The position numbers and the translations under genes are program-made. The notes below the pieces were generated by a model. It made no database searches. It was not told the origin of the DNA and saw only the letters and a list, made by a program, of their open reading frames with translations. A stretch of DNA of 64,000 nucleotides from Enterococcus avium ATCC 14025. Its GTDB lineage: Bacteria; Bacillota; Bacilli; Lactobacillales; Enterococcaceae. The DNA lies in assembly GCF_000406965.1 (NCBI RefSeq), contig NZ_KE136362.1, positions 338,343 through 402,342 of the forward strand, given 5' to 3'. Of this stretch, positions 38,754-48,157 are shown one piece after another; the first letter of the stretch is position 1; each line of letters starts with the position of its first letter.

Positions 38754-38777
38754 GCTGACCAAGCTAAAGATTCATTA
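38754..38777 (+). repeat. attR core with displaced rplT end
   Basis: One mismatch to 21961-21984 over 24 bp. In the rplT frame it and the next bases read [10 protein letters not shown]-stop, the original L20 C-terminus. Confidence 0.75.
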
Positions 38778-38840
38778 AATAAATAAAGCCTATAAACGCT
38801 GGCACATCAACTTATGAGCTGCTGTCGTTTGTTCGTGAAA

Positions 38841-38892
38841 AGGAGCTGATTCAAAAGTCTAAAGACTTTTGGGTCAGTTCCTTTTTTGGTTA
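38841..38892 (+). terminator. Probable original rplT operon terminator
   Basis: A long hairpin, GGAGCTGATTCAAAAGTCT pairing with AGACTTTTGGGTCAGTTCC, then T6. It follows the displaced rplT end and would have ended the ribosomal operon before integration. Confidence 0.78.
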
Positions 38893-39148
38893 TTAAAGGG
38901 AGTATAGAATTTTCACAGAAAAAAAGGCTTTACAACAGCTATATCCATGTCCGGCTTCACGAACGAGCTTTTCTTATATAAGGAAAGCTAACTAATGAGA
39001 AGTACGAATGACAGATGGAATACTTTTTTTTAAATAGCTATTCAGAAATTCGATAAACTAGATTGATTCCAAATTATAGCGTAAAATTAAATTAATAAAA
39101 GTTATGAAATGCGTATAAATGACAATGTGAATCTTGAGGAGAGCAGTA
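38893..39148. other. Intergenic region with a repeated 35-bp segment
   Basis: No gene. 38933-38967 (centre ATATCCATGTCCGGCTTCAC) resembles 49477-49511. I see no clear promoter for the cardiolipin synthase gene. Confidence 0.5.
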
Positions 39149-40678
39149 ATGAAAAATAAACTACAGCGCTTGCTGGTTATCAGTTTGCTATTTATTTGCG
39201 TTTGCTTTGCAGCGTATCAATTTTTTGATAGTATGATTATCCTAACGATCTTTGCAGAAGTGGTATCTTTTGCATTGTGCGGGTATTTAATACTGATCGA
39301 CAAGCGTCCTGCTACTTCAAAATTTGCCTGGTTATCCGCTATTTTGTTTTTTCCTTATATTGGGATTTTGCTTTTTTTCTTAGTAGGGGGTAAGCCAAGT
39401 TTTAGGCGTTTTTCTCCAATACAAAAAAGAAATGAGCAGTTATTGCACCAATACATGTCTCAGTTGTTAAACGATCATCCGGAAATAATTAATGAGCCCT
39501 ACGCTATTTCGAAAGAACTGACTTATCTTTCTGGAAATGAATCCTTGAGAGGAAATCAGCTTACACATTTAGCTGATGGTGAAAAAGCTTATCAAGAATT
39601 ACTGATAGACCTTCAAAACGCCAAGCATCATATTCATCTAATGTATTTTATTTATAAGGCAGATGAAACAGGTCGTGAATTAGCGGATATATTAATAGAA
39701 AAAGCCAAACAAGGTGTAAAGGTTCGTTTTATTTATGATAGCGTTGGATCGATCAAATTGCCTTTTGAGTTCATTTCTAAACTGAAAGAAGCAGGTATTT
39801 TAGTTCGTACGTATGATTTAGTGAATTCTCCGTCTTTGAGCACTAGAATAAATTGGCGAAATCATCGGAAAATGGTCATCATCGATGGTCAAATAGCTCA
39901 CATGGGCGGTATGAACTTAGGCAATGAATATCGCAGCCGAACAGATAAATTTAACTATTGGAGAGACACCAATCTAAAAATATTAGGACCTAGTACGATC
40001 TATGTACAGTATGCATTTTTATTGGATTGGCTTTTTTTAAATGAGGATGAACAAGGATTGCTGCCTTTTTTTAATGAGCCACAAAATTACTTCCCACTAG
40101 AAAAGAATTCTTCCGAAGAACAAACTGAAATCTGTCAAATAATTTTTGGCGGCCCTTATGACTCAGAACGTATTTTGAAGGATTCGATCATGGAATTGTT
40201 TGGAAAGGCGAAAAAAACGATTCAGATAGCAAGCCCATATTTCGTGCCGGACGAGGAATCTTTATCTGTTATACGTCGTGCAGCAAGGTGCGGGTTGAAG
40301 GTACAATTAATTATTCCCGGCAAAGGAGATCGAGCGATTTCTTATTATGGAAATCATTCGTTTGTGGATCGTCTGCTGTCTGCGGGAGTTGAAGTTTATG
40401 CGTATGATGCAGAGTCATTTTTACATTGTAAATATCTGATTGTAGATGGTCTCGTCGCATCAATAGGCTCGACAAATTTTGATATTCGAAGCTTCCATCT
40501 AAATCATGAAATATCCGCCTTTATATATGGGCCGAGTCCGATGGTCTCTGAAATTCAAGCACAGTTTGAAGAGGATGTTCGCCGATCTGAACGCCTAAGC
40601 AATGAAAGCCAGAAAAAAAGAAGAGCAATGACGATTGTAAAGGAAAGATTAAGTGAATTTTTTACCCCGCTGCTTTAA
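39149..40678 (+). CDS. cls: Cardiolipin synthase
   Basis: 509 aa, membrane-bound. Joins two phosphatidylglycerols to cardiolipin. Two N-terminal membrane helices (about 8-27 and 35-55, plus one near 68-85) precede two phospholipase-D HKD motifs: NHRKMVIIDGQIAHMGG (first) and LHCKYLIVDGLVASIGS (second). TGAGGAG before the ATG at 39149 supports this start over a TTG five codons earlier. Just outside the island. Confidence 0.93.
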   Translation: MKNKLQRLLVISLLFICVCFAAYQFFDSMIILTIFAEVVSFALCGYLILIDKRPATSKFAWLSAILFFPYIGILLFFLVGGKPSFRRFSPIQKRNEQLLHQYMSQLLNDHPEIINEPYAISKELTYLSGNESLRGNQLTHLADGEKAYQELLIDLQNAKHHIHLMYFIYKADETGRELADILIEKAKQGVKVRFIYDSVGSIKLPFEFISKLKEAGILVRTYDLVNSPSLSTRINWRNHRKMVIIDGQIAHMGGMNLGNEYRSRTDKFNYWRDTNLKILGPSTIYVQYAFLLDWLFLNEDEQGLLPFFNEPQNYFPLEKNSSEEQTEICQIIFGGPYDSERILKDSIMELFGKAKKTIQIASPYFVPDEESLSVIRRAARCGLKVQLIIPGKGDRAISYYGNHSFVDRLLSAGVEVYAYDAESFLHCKYLIVDGLVASIGSTNFDIRSFHLNHEISAFIYGPSPMVSEIQAQFEEDVRRSERLSNESQKKRRAMTIVKERLSEFFTPLL

Positions 40679-40706
40679 TTGATATTAAAGCAACGGGGTG
40701 TTTTTT
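40664..40706. terminator. Bidirectional terminator at the cls stop
   Basis: ACCCCGCTGCTTTAAT pairs with ATTAAAGCAACGGGGT (16 positions, one bulge), then a T-run. It contains the last cls codons and separates the gene from the convergent regulator. Confidence 0.82.
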
Positions 40707-40710
40707 ATCT

Positions 40711-42147
40711 TTAGATGTTAAAAAGCAGGTCTTGCAGTTCCTGCCATTCAGTATCTAAGGGAATATCAGATAAACGATAAAGATCTGATGATGTAAGATG
40801 GAGCTGCGGTTCAAAATTGTATACGCACAAATCAATCTGCAGTGTACTTAACAATTCATTTGTTAATGGTCGATTGAATAAAAAATGATATTCAACGTCA
40901 TTTGGAATAACTTTTTTTGCTAGAGCCTTGTAATAACTTACAGAAGAGGAGTCTCCAGTTAGCGCAAAGAGTACTTTTTTCTTATTATATTTTTTTACCT
41001 CATACAATAAGGTTAATCTGGCGGCGACATCCTCAACCTGTGAAAAATATTCGTGATTTTTTAAAATATGACACCAAATAGAAAATGTATCAGAGTAATT
41101 ATTTTTAGCCTTGCGTATCAAAATGCGAGAATATTTTTGAAACAGATCCGTACACTCCGTCAATATCGATAGATTTGTGAGGTAGGATTGAATAGCTGAT
41201 TTTGCCTTATGGTTGAGTACTAAATTCTGCTTTGAGGCGATAAAAAAATTTGTAATAAGCAAATCCTGTTCAGTGAATTCTTGAATAAAGTCATTGGTTA
41301 AGTATGAGCTGTTTGATTCATAAATAATGGTATCGACTTGTGCAAAATAAGAAAACAAGATTTCTTGGTTCCGATTGTTTTCCTTAGGTACCTTTGAATG
41401 AAAATAAGTAGAGAAGGCTGTTTTAAAACGACGGTAGCTATCTTTATTCTCATATTTTTCCAGTATTGAAGCATCAAACTCAATAAAATGCTGGTTTTCT
41501 ATTCGTTTTTCTATGATGAACATCCAAATTGTTGCTCTATAGTAGTCAAAATTTAAATTTAGATCGTAGTCTCTTTTCATTTTTTCTAAGACTTCTGTTA
41601 TCTCATGATATTGATCATTATGGATGATGGGTGCACTACTTTCATGAATGGAGCGAAAATACTGGAAGAAAAAATAACGGATATTTGCTTCGTCACCGAC
41701 TAAGGAAAAGGTAGTGGTATCGAGGTCAAGTCTGAAATCTTTAAGAACGTTTCGGAAGGTTCTGATGTAATTTTTCATTGTTGATTCGGAAATGTATAAG
41801 TCCAAAGCGTAAGTAACCAAATCTTTCTTTTCTTCATAGAAAATGGATTCGATAATGTGAAATATTGGATTATCTGAAATTAGACTATCAATATAAGTGA
41901 CAATCTCACGGCTCGGGCCATATTTTTCAAGGGATAAAGTATGATTGAATTCTTCTAATAAGAGAGCGTTTGGCAAGTTATCGATTAGGTAAGCGACATC
42001 TTGTTGTATCGTTTTGAAAGAAACATCACAGAGATCGCTAAAAGTTTTTAATGACACCGGACGATTGGCTTCAAGTAAGATTTGAAGGATTTTTATTTTT
42101 CTTTTTATAGATTTATCGACTAGCAAATCATAGGAGTAGGTATTCAT
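40711..42147 (-). CDS. Mga-like transcriptional regulator
   Basis: 478 aa. Two N-terminal HTH segments: IKILQILLEANRPVSLKTFSDLCDVSFKTIQQDVAYL (Mga HTH) and a second around LYISESTMKNYIRTF. The long middle and C-terminal parts resemble PRD/EIIB-like domains of Mga/AtxA regulators. The ATG at 42147, with GGGGG upstream, is preferred to one 14 codons earlier. Divergent from ldh, which it may control (inference). Confidence 0.8.
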   Translation of the reverse strand: MNTYSYDLLVDKSIKRKIKILQILLEANRPVSLKTFSDLCDVSFKTIQQDVAYLIDNLPNALLLEEFNHTLSLEKYGPSREIVTYIDSLISDNPIFHIIESIFYEEKKDLVTYALDLYISESTMKNYIRTFRNVLKDFRLDLDTTTFSLVGDEANIRYFFFQYFRSIHESSAPIIHNDQYHEITEVLEKMKRDYDLNLNFDYYRATIWMFIIEKRIENQHFIEFDASILEKYENKDSYRRFKTAFSTYFHSKVPKENNRNQEILFSYFAQVDTIIYESNSSYLTNDFIQEFTEQDLLITNFFIASKQNLVLNHKAKSAIQSYLTNLSILTECTDLFQKYSRILIRKAKNNYSDTFSIWCHILKNHEYFSQVEDVAARLTLLYEVKKYNKKKVLFALTGDSSSVSYYKALAKKVIPNDVEYHFLFNRPLTNELLSTLQIDLCVYNFEPQLHLTSSDLYRLSDIPLDTEWQELQDLLFNI

Positions 42148-42461
42148 TAGAAAAAGCCCCCTTATCAAAAAGTGGTGATACGGTTTCATTATAATACGAA
42201 CGAAGCCTATAAATAAAATATTTGTCTTGATATTTATAAATTATTTTTTGCAGATGATTTATTTCTATTTAAAGCTTCTTTTTTTTAATTCCTTCAGACA
42301 AATTATTTCCGATTTCTAGAATTAGTTTATTTGTGAAAAGCTTAGCTGTTCACTAAACTTACTATACAAGCTATCCTTGAAATTGCTTGATAATTGTAAA
42401 AATCATTAAGGAAAAGTTCGATAGTAGATTAATAAGATAGAGAGTCGAAAGGAGAATTATG
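42148..42461. other. Divergent intergenic region
   Basis: About 310 bp between the Mga-like gene and ldh. AT-rich, with no gene and no clear -35/-10 pair. Both promoters and the regulator's binding sites should lie here. Confidence 0.45.
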
Positions 42462-43403
42462 ATGAATAAAATTGTAGTAATTGGTAATGGAGATGTCGGT
42501 TCAAGCTATACCTTTGCTCTAATGGCACAGGGTGTTGGGAATAATGTAGGTATTATTGATTTGGATTCTCAAAAGGTTGCCGGTGATGTGAAAGATCTTA
42601 CGAATGGTTTGGCTTATGTTGGGCCTAAAAGAATTTATTCTGCAGAGTATTCGGATTGTTCTGATGCAGATTTAATTGTTATCACAGCTGGAGCGGCGCA
42701 GAAGGAAAATGAAACTCGATTGGATTTGGTGAAGCGCAATGCACGCACTATTAAGTCAATTGTCCAATCAGTTATGGCACATCATTTTAATGGAATATTT
42801 TTGATTGCCAGCAATCCAGTTGATGTTCTCACCCATTATGTAAAAAAACTAACAGGATTTCCCGCAAATAGAGTTATTGGCTCGGGAACCTCTTTGGATA
42901 GCGCTAGATTAAGAAGTGCCATTGGAGAAAAATTTCAAATAGATCCAAGAGACGTGAATATTTATATTTTAGGTGAGCACGGGGACACACAATTTCCTGT
43001 TTGGTCTCATGGAAATATTGGTGGTTTAAAGATCAGCGAATGGTTGAATCAACATCCTGAATTTTCCGACTCTGACTTAATAGAATTGTCAGAAAACGTT
43101 AAGAATGCAGCATATGAGATCATTCATTACAAGGGTTCTACTCATTATGGGATTGCCATTTCTTTGGCAAGGATTACAAAAGCGATTTTGCTGGATGAAA
43201 ATTCTGTTCTTCCAGTCTCGGTACATTTGGAGGGTCAATATAATAGTAAGGATGTTTGTATTGGTTCTAATGCTGTTTTAAATAGATCAGGGATTCGAGA
43301 GATCATTGAAATACCGTTAGATAAAGATGAAATAGAAAAAATGCGCTTTTCTATTCAGACCTTGAAAGACATGCAGAAAGAAATACTTGAGAGTGATAGC
43401 TGA
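42462..43403 (+). CDS. ldh: L-lactate dehydrogenase
   Basis: 313 aa, cytosolic. Reduces pyruvate to L-lactate with NADH. NAD fold VVIGNGDVGSSYTFAL (the usual GAG is GNG here), substrate Arg region KENETRLDLVKRN, SNPVDVLTH, and the active-site His in GEHGDTQFPVW. The R-to-substrate pattern supports lactate rather than malate dehydrogenase. GGAG lies 8 nt before ATG 42462; an ATG one codon earlier also exists. Many enterococci have a second, main ldh elsewhere, so this may be the minor paralogue. Confidence 0.9.
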   Translation: MNKIVVIGNGDVGSSYTFALMAQGVGNNVGIIDLDSQKVAGDVKDLTNGLAYVGPKRIYSAEYSDCSDADLIVITAGAAQKENETRLDLVKRNARTIKSIVQSVMAHHFNGIFLIASNPVDVLTHYVKKLTGFPANRVIGSGTSLDSARLRSAIGEKFQIDPRDVNIYILGEHGDTQFPVWSHGNIGGLKISEWLNQHPEFSDSDLIELSENVKNAAYEIIHYKGSTHYGIAISLARITKAILLDENSVLPVSVHLEGQYNSKDVCIGSNAVLNRSGIREIIEIPLDKDEIEKMRFSIQTLKDMQKEILESDS

Positions 43404-43744
43404 TGTAATGGAATATTTTTGTTCACTCTGCGGCAAGAGAAAATATTAAAAAAGCAAAACCTCACTTAGAAAACAAGAGATATCCATCTATGCTTTTTCA
43501 AGAAGTCCTTCCATTACGACCAATTTTTTCACAGCCGCATAGTTGTTTAAGCAGATACTAATAGCCTAAGAGATAACCATTTCTCTTAGGCTATTTTTTA
43601 TTAAATACGCCAATATTAAAAAAACAGTAATGCTCTCAAACAAATTTTTTCCAATTTTTAGAAATAGTTTGTTTGAGAGGGCGGTATTAATTTACTAAAC
43701 TAGCACCATACTCATTAAGGAGTTATTACGAAAGGGGAAAGGGT
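43404..43744. other. Intergenic region after ldh
   Basis: Contains the terminator at 43560-43600 and nothing else that I can name. Two remote complementary pairs (GTAATGGAA 43405/TTCCATTAC 43508 and GCGGC/GCCGC) interlock, but may be chance. Confidence 0.5.
43560..43600 (+). terminator. Rho-independent terminator
   Basis: A perfect 14-bp stem, AATAGCCTAAGAGA (43560-43573) with 43582-43595, then T-run. It lies 157 bp after ldh. Confidence 0.85.
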
Positions 43745-44668
43745 ATGAAAGAAAATACTACTTTAAGCTTAAAAGCAGGAGCGAAAAAAAGAAAATCCGT
43801 TGTCGATAGAAAAAATAAAAGCGATACGCTATTTTCTTTTCTGGTGCAACTACTAAAAATATCAGTGGCGGTATTACTATTAGCCATTAGTATTAATTTA
43901 TTTTTAGGACCGCATGATATTGCCGCTGGAGGCGCCAGCGGGATTGGGATTTTAGCAGAATCAGCGTTAGGAATCGATCGTTCATGGGTCGTCCTATCAT
44001 TGAATGTTGTTGTTTTAATTTTAGCTGCTTTATTTTTAGGAAAAAAGATTTTCTTCAATACGTTAATTGGGAGCTTGTTGTTTCCTTTAGCATTACGTAT
44101 AGTACCGATCGGTATGCTAACTGAAGATCGTTTACTATCAGTTATTTTTGGAAGTATTGTTTTTGCAGTCGGAGTAGCTATTTTATATAAGATCCAAGCA
44201 TCTAGTGGAGGAACAACAATTCCACCGCTGATTTTTGAAAAATATTTTGGTATGAATCCATCACTAGGACTATTGTTTACTGATATGGTGATCGTATTTA
44301 TGAGTCTTTATGTTTTTGGTTTCGAAGAGTTTTTGTTCGCTATTTTATCTATTGGGATTACTTCAATCGTTATGAATTATATTGAAAATGGTTTGAAGAG
44401 AAGAAAGGCGATTATGATCATAAGTCAAGACTATACAAAAGAAATACGCGATCAATTAACAAATGAATTGGATAGAGGTATGACAGTATTCGACGCTAGA
44501 GGCGGAAAAAATGATTGTGATAGAGAAATGATCATGGTAGTGGTGACTGGGCAGGAGTATCCGTTGGTTAGAAAAATCGTAGATGAGATTGATCCTAAAA
44601 GCTTTATGATCACTTATAATGTGGCAGAAGTTCATGGCTTGGGATTCACGTATCATCCGATTCAATAA
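43745..44668 (+). CDS. YitT-family membrane protein with DUF2179
   Basis: 307 aa. A basic N-terminus is followed by five to six helices with the YitT signature FLGPHDIAAGGASGIGILAE (about 55-74), then SSGGTTIPPLIFEKYFGM, and a soluble C-terminal DUF2179 domain (about 225-305). Function unknown in general. It heads a four-gene operon, 15 bp before a carrier-like gene. GGAAAGGG stands upstream. Confidence 0.85.
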   Translation: MKENTTLSLKAGAKKRKSVVDRKNKSDTLFSFLVQLLKISVAVLLLAISINLFLGPHDIAAGGASGIGILAESALGIDRSWVVLSLNVVVLILAALFLGKKIFFNTLIGSLLFPLALRIVPIGMLTEDRLLSVIFGSIVFAVGVAILYKIQASSGGTTIPPLIFEKYFGMNPSLGLLFTDMVIVFMSLYVFGFEEFLFAILSIGITSIVMNYIENGLKRRKAIMIISQDYTKEIRDQLTNELDRGMTVFDARGGKNDCDREMIMVVVTGQEYPLVRKIVDEIDPKSFMITYNVAEVHGLGFTYHPIQ

Positions 44669-44683
44669 TAAGGAGGAAAAATA

Positions 44684-45889
44684 ATGGAACCTATATTAGC
44701 TTTTACTATTGTAATGTTTATTTGGACGATTGGGGAGTTTGTATCAAACAAAAGCAAGGCTTTGATTTCGATGATGTTAGTAGCTTCTTTGATCTTTTTG
44801 GTGGGGTTTGCAACAGATTTATTACCTCATGATCTGATTCAGGACTCAGGATTGTTAGGCTTAGGAAATGCTGTTATTGGGGTAATTATCGTTCATTTAG
44901 GAACAATGATGAGCTTTAAAGATTTGAAGTTGCAGTGGAAGACCTTTGTTGTAGGATCGTTAACAGTTGTTTTAATGACGGTGATTCTAATCTTTATCGG
45001 TGAATTGATCTTTGACAGAAATATTGCCGTAGCTGGCACCGCATCAATAACCGGAGGGACACTATCGATTTTAATGGTGCAGGAAAAAGTAAATGAGATT
45101 CAGAATGCTGGCGGCGATCTAGGGATTTTATCTAGTTACTTATTAGCAGTTTTTCCGCTCTTGATACTAAACTTAAAAAATTTGGTTGGTTTCTTATTTA
45201 CGGCGAATATTTTGAAAAAAGAAGCGCTTCGCGTGAAGAAGCAATATCGTGATGGTAAGCTGACTTTTTTTGAACAGGAAGTAGCTGAAAATACTACGGA
45301 GGCTAAAGAAAGTATTTTACCAGATTTTTTACGGACACCTTATGGCACGTTATTTTTGCTGGGACTGACAATGTATGTTTCTCGATTTTTAAGTCAATTA
45401 ACTAATGGGACAGTAAATGCTTTTGTGATTGCCTTACTATTGGGAATCATTTTGCGACACTTCAGAATTCTGAAGCCTAATGCATTATCATCTACCGACT
45501 CTTTTGGTTTGCTAATGATTTCCATCATGGTTATTGCGTTTGGTCCATTAGCAGATATTGTTCCGGCAGATCTATTGCATTTGATTGGTCCAATTGCTTT
45601 CTACTTAGCAGCAGGTTTGGGGATAATCTTTATAGCGTCATTCCTTATCGGTAAAAAGGTCGGTTACTCTGGTTCATTGTCGATTGCTGTAGGTATGACA
45701 ACCTTGTTTGGATTTCCAGGAACAATGGTCTTAACCAAAGAAGCAGCTGCAGCTGTAGGGGAAACAGAAGAAGAAATCGCTGTAATTGAGCAAAATATTC
45801 TACCGATCATGGTAACGGCAGGATTTTCTACAATAACGATAACTTCTGTCATTACCGGAGGGTTGATTGTTGGGTTGATGCTGGGATAA
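44684..45889 (+). CDS. Putative carrier, GltS-like membrane protein
   Basis: 401 aa with about 11 helices and a charged cytoplasmic loop near 180-215. The two half-repeats carry GNAVIGVIIVHLG...GTASITGGTLSI and GYSGSLSIAVGMTTLFGFPGT, a re-entrant-loop pattern like that of glutamate/Na+ symporters. Substrate unknown. AGGAGG precedes the ATG. Its place with a protease and a peptidase suggests uptake or export of peptides or amino acids. Confidence 0.65.
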   Translation: MEPILAFTIVMFIWTIGEFVSNKSKALISMMLVASLIFLVGFATDLLPHDLIQDSGLLGLGNAVIGVIIVHLGTMMSFKDLKLQWKTFVVGSLTVVLMTVILIFIGELIFDRNIAVAGTASITGGTLSILMVQEKVNEIQNAGGDLGILSSYLLAVFPLLILNLKNLVGFLFTANILKKEALRVKKQYRDGKLTFFEQEVAENTTEAKESILPDFLRTPYGTLFLLGLTMYVSRFLSQLTNGTVNAFVIALLLGIILRHFRILKPNALSSTDSFGLLMISIMVIAFGPLADIVPADLLHLIGPIAFYLAAGLGIIFIASFLIGKKVGYSGSLSIAVGMTTLFGFPGTMVLTKEAAAAVGETEEEIAVIEQNILPIMVTAGFSTITITSVITGGLIVGLMLG

Positions 45890-45915
45890 GTGTTCATTGA
45901 TAAAAGAGGTTGATT

Positions 45916-46911
45916 ATGAAGAAATTTAGTAAATATTTTGTGATTGCTTTGTTAAGTGTTGTAGTTGTATATTTTGCTTTTTTTTACAGAATTCCTGATT
46001 TATATATAACTAAGCCGGGTCCAGTAGCAGATGCAATGGAAATGGTGTCGGTAGCAGACCACACCTCAAAAAGTGATTCAGAAATTTTGGTGACAACAGT
46101 CAAACGTGAACAAGGTACGGTATTTAAGCTAATCAGGGCCTTGATCCATCCTTATCAAAATCTAACAAAAGAAAGCCAGAACTACGAAACGGTAAAACAG
46201 GATAGCAGAGATGTTCAGCGGGCTTTCATGGAAAATTCTAAACAAACAGCAGTGATGGAGGCTCATAGACTTGCTGAAAAGGAGAAGGAGCTTGATTTTG
46301 TTGGAATACGAGTGATGAATATTAATCGAGATGTGCAAAACTTGAATTCACTGAGAATAAACGATGTCATTCTTTCAATAAATGGTGAAGCAGTCACACC
46401 TAGCGCTCTAGCCTTACTCCCACAAAAATTAAGGGCAGCACGAACCGAGCTTGTTGTTGCGAGGGAAGGTAATAAACAGGAACTATCTATCCCGAGAATT
46501 ACAAGAAGCGGCTATTTATTAAACGGTGTACTGGCAGTGACTGCCAACGAATCAATTAGCATAAATTCTAAAGGATTCGGCGGACCTTCAGCTGGGGCGA
46601 TGTTAACCTTAAGTGTTTATCAGCAAATTACAGGTCAGGATCTGCTAAATGGAAGAACGGTTGCTGGTACAGGAACGATAGAAACGAATGGTAGTGTCGG
46701 ACTTGTTGGCGGAATTCCGCAAAAAGTCTACGCCGCACATAACTCGCAAGCGGATATTTTCTTTGTCCCTTATCTGGGAAATGAAGAAGGAACTTTTTCA
46801 ACAAACTATTTTGAAGCTAGAAAAGTGGCAGAGGATATTCAGACTGAGATGAAAATTGTGCCCGTTGGAGATATGGCTGATATTATTGAATACTTGGAAT
46901 TGAATGGTTAA
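45916..46911 (+). CDS. SepM-like PDZ/Lon-fold membrane protease
   Basis: 331 aa. One N-terminal membrane helix, a PDZ-like domain (about 120-195: DFVGIRVMNINRD...LNSLRINDVILSINGEAV) and a C-terminal S16 (Lon-type) protease domain with catalytic Ser in GFGGPSAGAMLTLS and Lys in GGIPQKVYAA. SepM of Streptococcus mutans trims a peptide pheromone outside the cell; YlbL of Bacillus is the other relative. AGAGG before the ATG. Operon with a carrier and an M20 peptidase. Confidence 0.85.
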   Translation: MKKFSKYFVIALLSVVVVYFAFFYRIPDLYITKPGPVADAMEMVSVADHTSKSDSEILVTTVKREQGTVFKLIRALIHPYQNLTKESQNYETVKQDSRDVQRAFMENSKQTAVMEAHRLAEKEKELDFVGIRVMNINRDVQNLNSLRINDVILSINGEAVTPSALALLPQKLRAARTELVVAREGNKQELSIPRITRSGYLLNGVLAVTANESISINSKGFGGPSAGAMLTLSVYQQITGQDLLNGRTVAGTGTIETNGSVGLVGGIPQKVYAAHNSQADIFFVPYLGNEEGTFSTNYFEARKVAEDIQTEMKIVPVGDMADIIEYLELNG

Positions 46912-46954
46912 GTTGTCATTTCAAGAGTATCAAAAATAAGAAGGAGGAAAAATT

Positions 46955-48067
46955 ATGGATACAAAACGATTGGTTAAAACATTTATTGAGTTGGTTCAGA
47001 TTGATTCTGAATCGGGAAATGAAGGAAAAATACATGAATATTTAAAAAATAAATTTATGAAGCTTGGCTTGGAGATCGTGGAAGATAACAGTAAGGAAGA
47101 TACCGGATTGGGTTCAAACAATTTAATTGTTAGGCTTCATGGAAAAGACCGCAATAAATTGCCTCTTTTCTTTTCCTGCCACACTGATACAGTTTCTCCG
47201 GGAAAAGGTATTGAAGTGATTGAAGAATCAGGGATTTTATCCTCTAAAGGAGAAACGATACTAGGTGCAGATGATAAAGCGGGAATCGCGATTATCATCG
47301 AAGCGATTGAAACAATTCAAGAACTAGGCATCACAACAGGAGATTTAGAGTTTGTTTTTTCTCCAGGAGAAGAAATTGGATTAATTGGTGCATCAGCCTT
47401 AGATATGCAGCTGATCAACGCCAAAAGTGGATATGTTTTAGACAGCGGCGGAGAGGTAGGTCGTGTGACTATAGCCAGTCCGACATTATTTATGTATGAG
47501 ATTCAAGTAAAAGGACAATCAGCGCATTCAGGTATAGAACCAGAAAAGGGAATATCTGCTGTTTCAATTTTATCAGAAGCCTTACAAAAAATTGAGATAG
47601 GTCGTATTGATGAGATGACAACCGCGAATATCGGAACAATTAATGGAGGGAACGCGACAAATATTGTTATGGATTCGTTGGTGCTAAAAGGAGAAGTACG
47701 TTCAGTATTGCCAGAAGTAGCAGAACAATTACTCAAGGAAATAGAAGAGGCCTTTAGTGCAGCAGTGCAAAAATATGGCGGCTCCTTTGAGATGACGGTA
47801 GAAAAAATGGCCACTGGGTACAATATTCCTGATGAAGCAGTGATAATGAAAAGGTTAGATAAGGCAATGCATAAACAGGATCTTTCCTTGATAAAGGAGA
47901 TTAGCGGCGGCGGAAGCGATGCTAATATTTTTAATGAAAAAGGAAAAGAAGTTGTTAATTTGTCTATTGGCTATGAAAAAATTCACACGACTGAAGAATA
48001 TATAGCTGTTGCAGAAATGGAGAAGGCTGTTAAATTGGTGATTGAATTGGCGGAGATGGCTTCTTAA
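46955..48067 (+). CDS. M20-family peptidase (PepT/tripeptidase-like)
   Basis: 370 aa di-zinc peptidase. Metal ligands: His in FFSCHTDTVSPG, bridging Asp in LGADDKAGIA, Glu-Glu in SPGEEIGLIGA (catalytic Glu), Asp in VLDSGGEVG, and a late His in YEKIHTTEEY. A dimerisation domain spans about 180-295. Likely an aminotri- or dipeptidase in the cytosol. Last large gene of the operon, GGAGG upstream. Confidence 0.85.
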   Translation: MDTKRLVKTFIELVQIDSESGNEGKIHEYLKNKFMKLGLEIVEDNSKEDTGLGSNNLIVRLHGKDRNKLPLFFSCHTDTVSPGKGIEVIEESGILSSKGETILGADDKAGIAIIIEAIETIQELGITTGDLEFVFSPGEEIGLIGASALDMQLINAKSGYVLDSGGEVGRVTIASPTLFMYEIQVKGQSAHSGIEPEKGISAVSILSEALQKIEIGRIDEMTTANIGTINGGNATNIVMDSLVLKGEVRSVLPEVAEQLLKEIEEAFSAAVQKYGGSFEMTVEKMATGYNIPDEAVIMKRLDKAMHKQDLSLIKEISGGGSDANIFNEKGKEVVNLSIGYEKIHTTEEYIAVAEMEKAVKLVIELAEMAS

Positions 48068-48157
48068 GGATTAATAGTCGATAGAAATTTTTTATGAACA
48101 GAGGACTTTCAATAAATCGTTGAATGAGCGGAATAAATCAAGAAAAGGGGAAAGAGC

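Larger units (their letters stand above)
21961..38777. mobile_element. Phage-inducible chromosomal island (satellite)-like element
   Basis: 16.8 kb between a 24-bp near-identical direct repeat (one mismatch) in the rplT 3' end and at 38754-38777. Content follows the Gram-positive PICI plan: integrase, divergent repressor and small HTH gene, regulatory and small genes, primase and D5 helicase, an iteron origin, and a TerS-like gene, with no capsid, tail, portal or lysis genes. Cargo is an amino-acid ABC importer and BrnQ. Decay around 30470-31190 and 35590-36260 leaves mobility uncertain. A degraded prophage is the alternative, but the retained gene set favours a satellite. Confidence 0.8.

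Noticed and set aside
43405-43540. Interlocking complementary pairs after ldh that could form a pseudoknot
   Set aside because: Pairs are short (9 and 5 bp) and far apart; no promoter for a separate RNA seen. Chance is likely.
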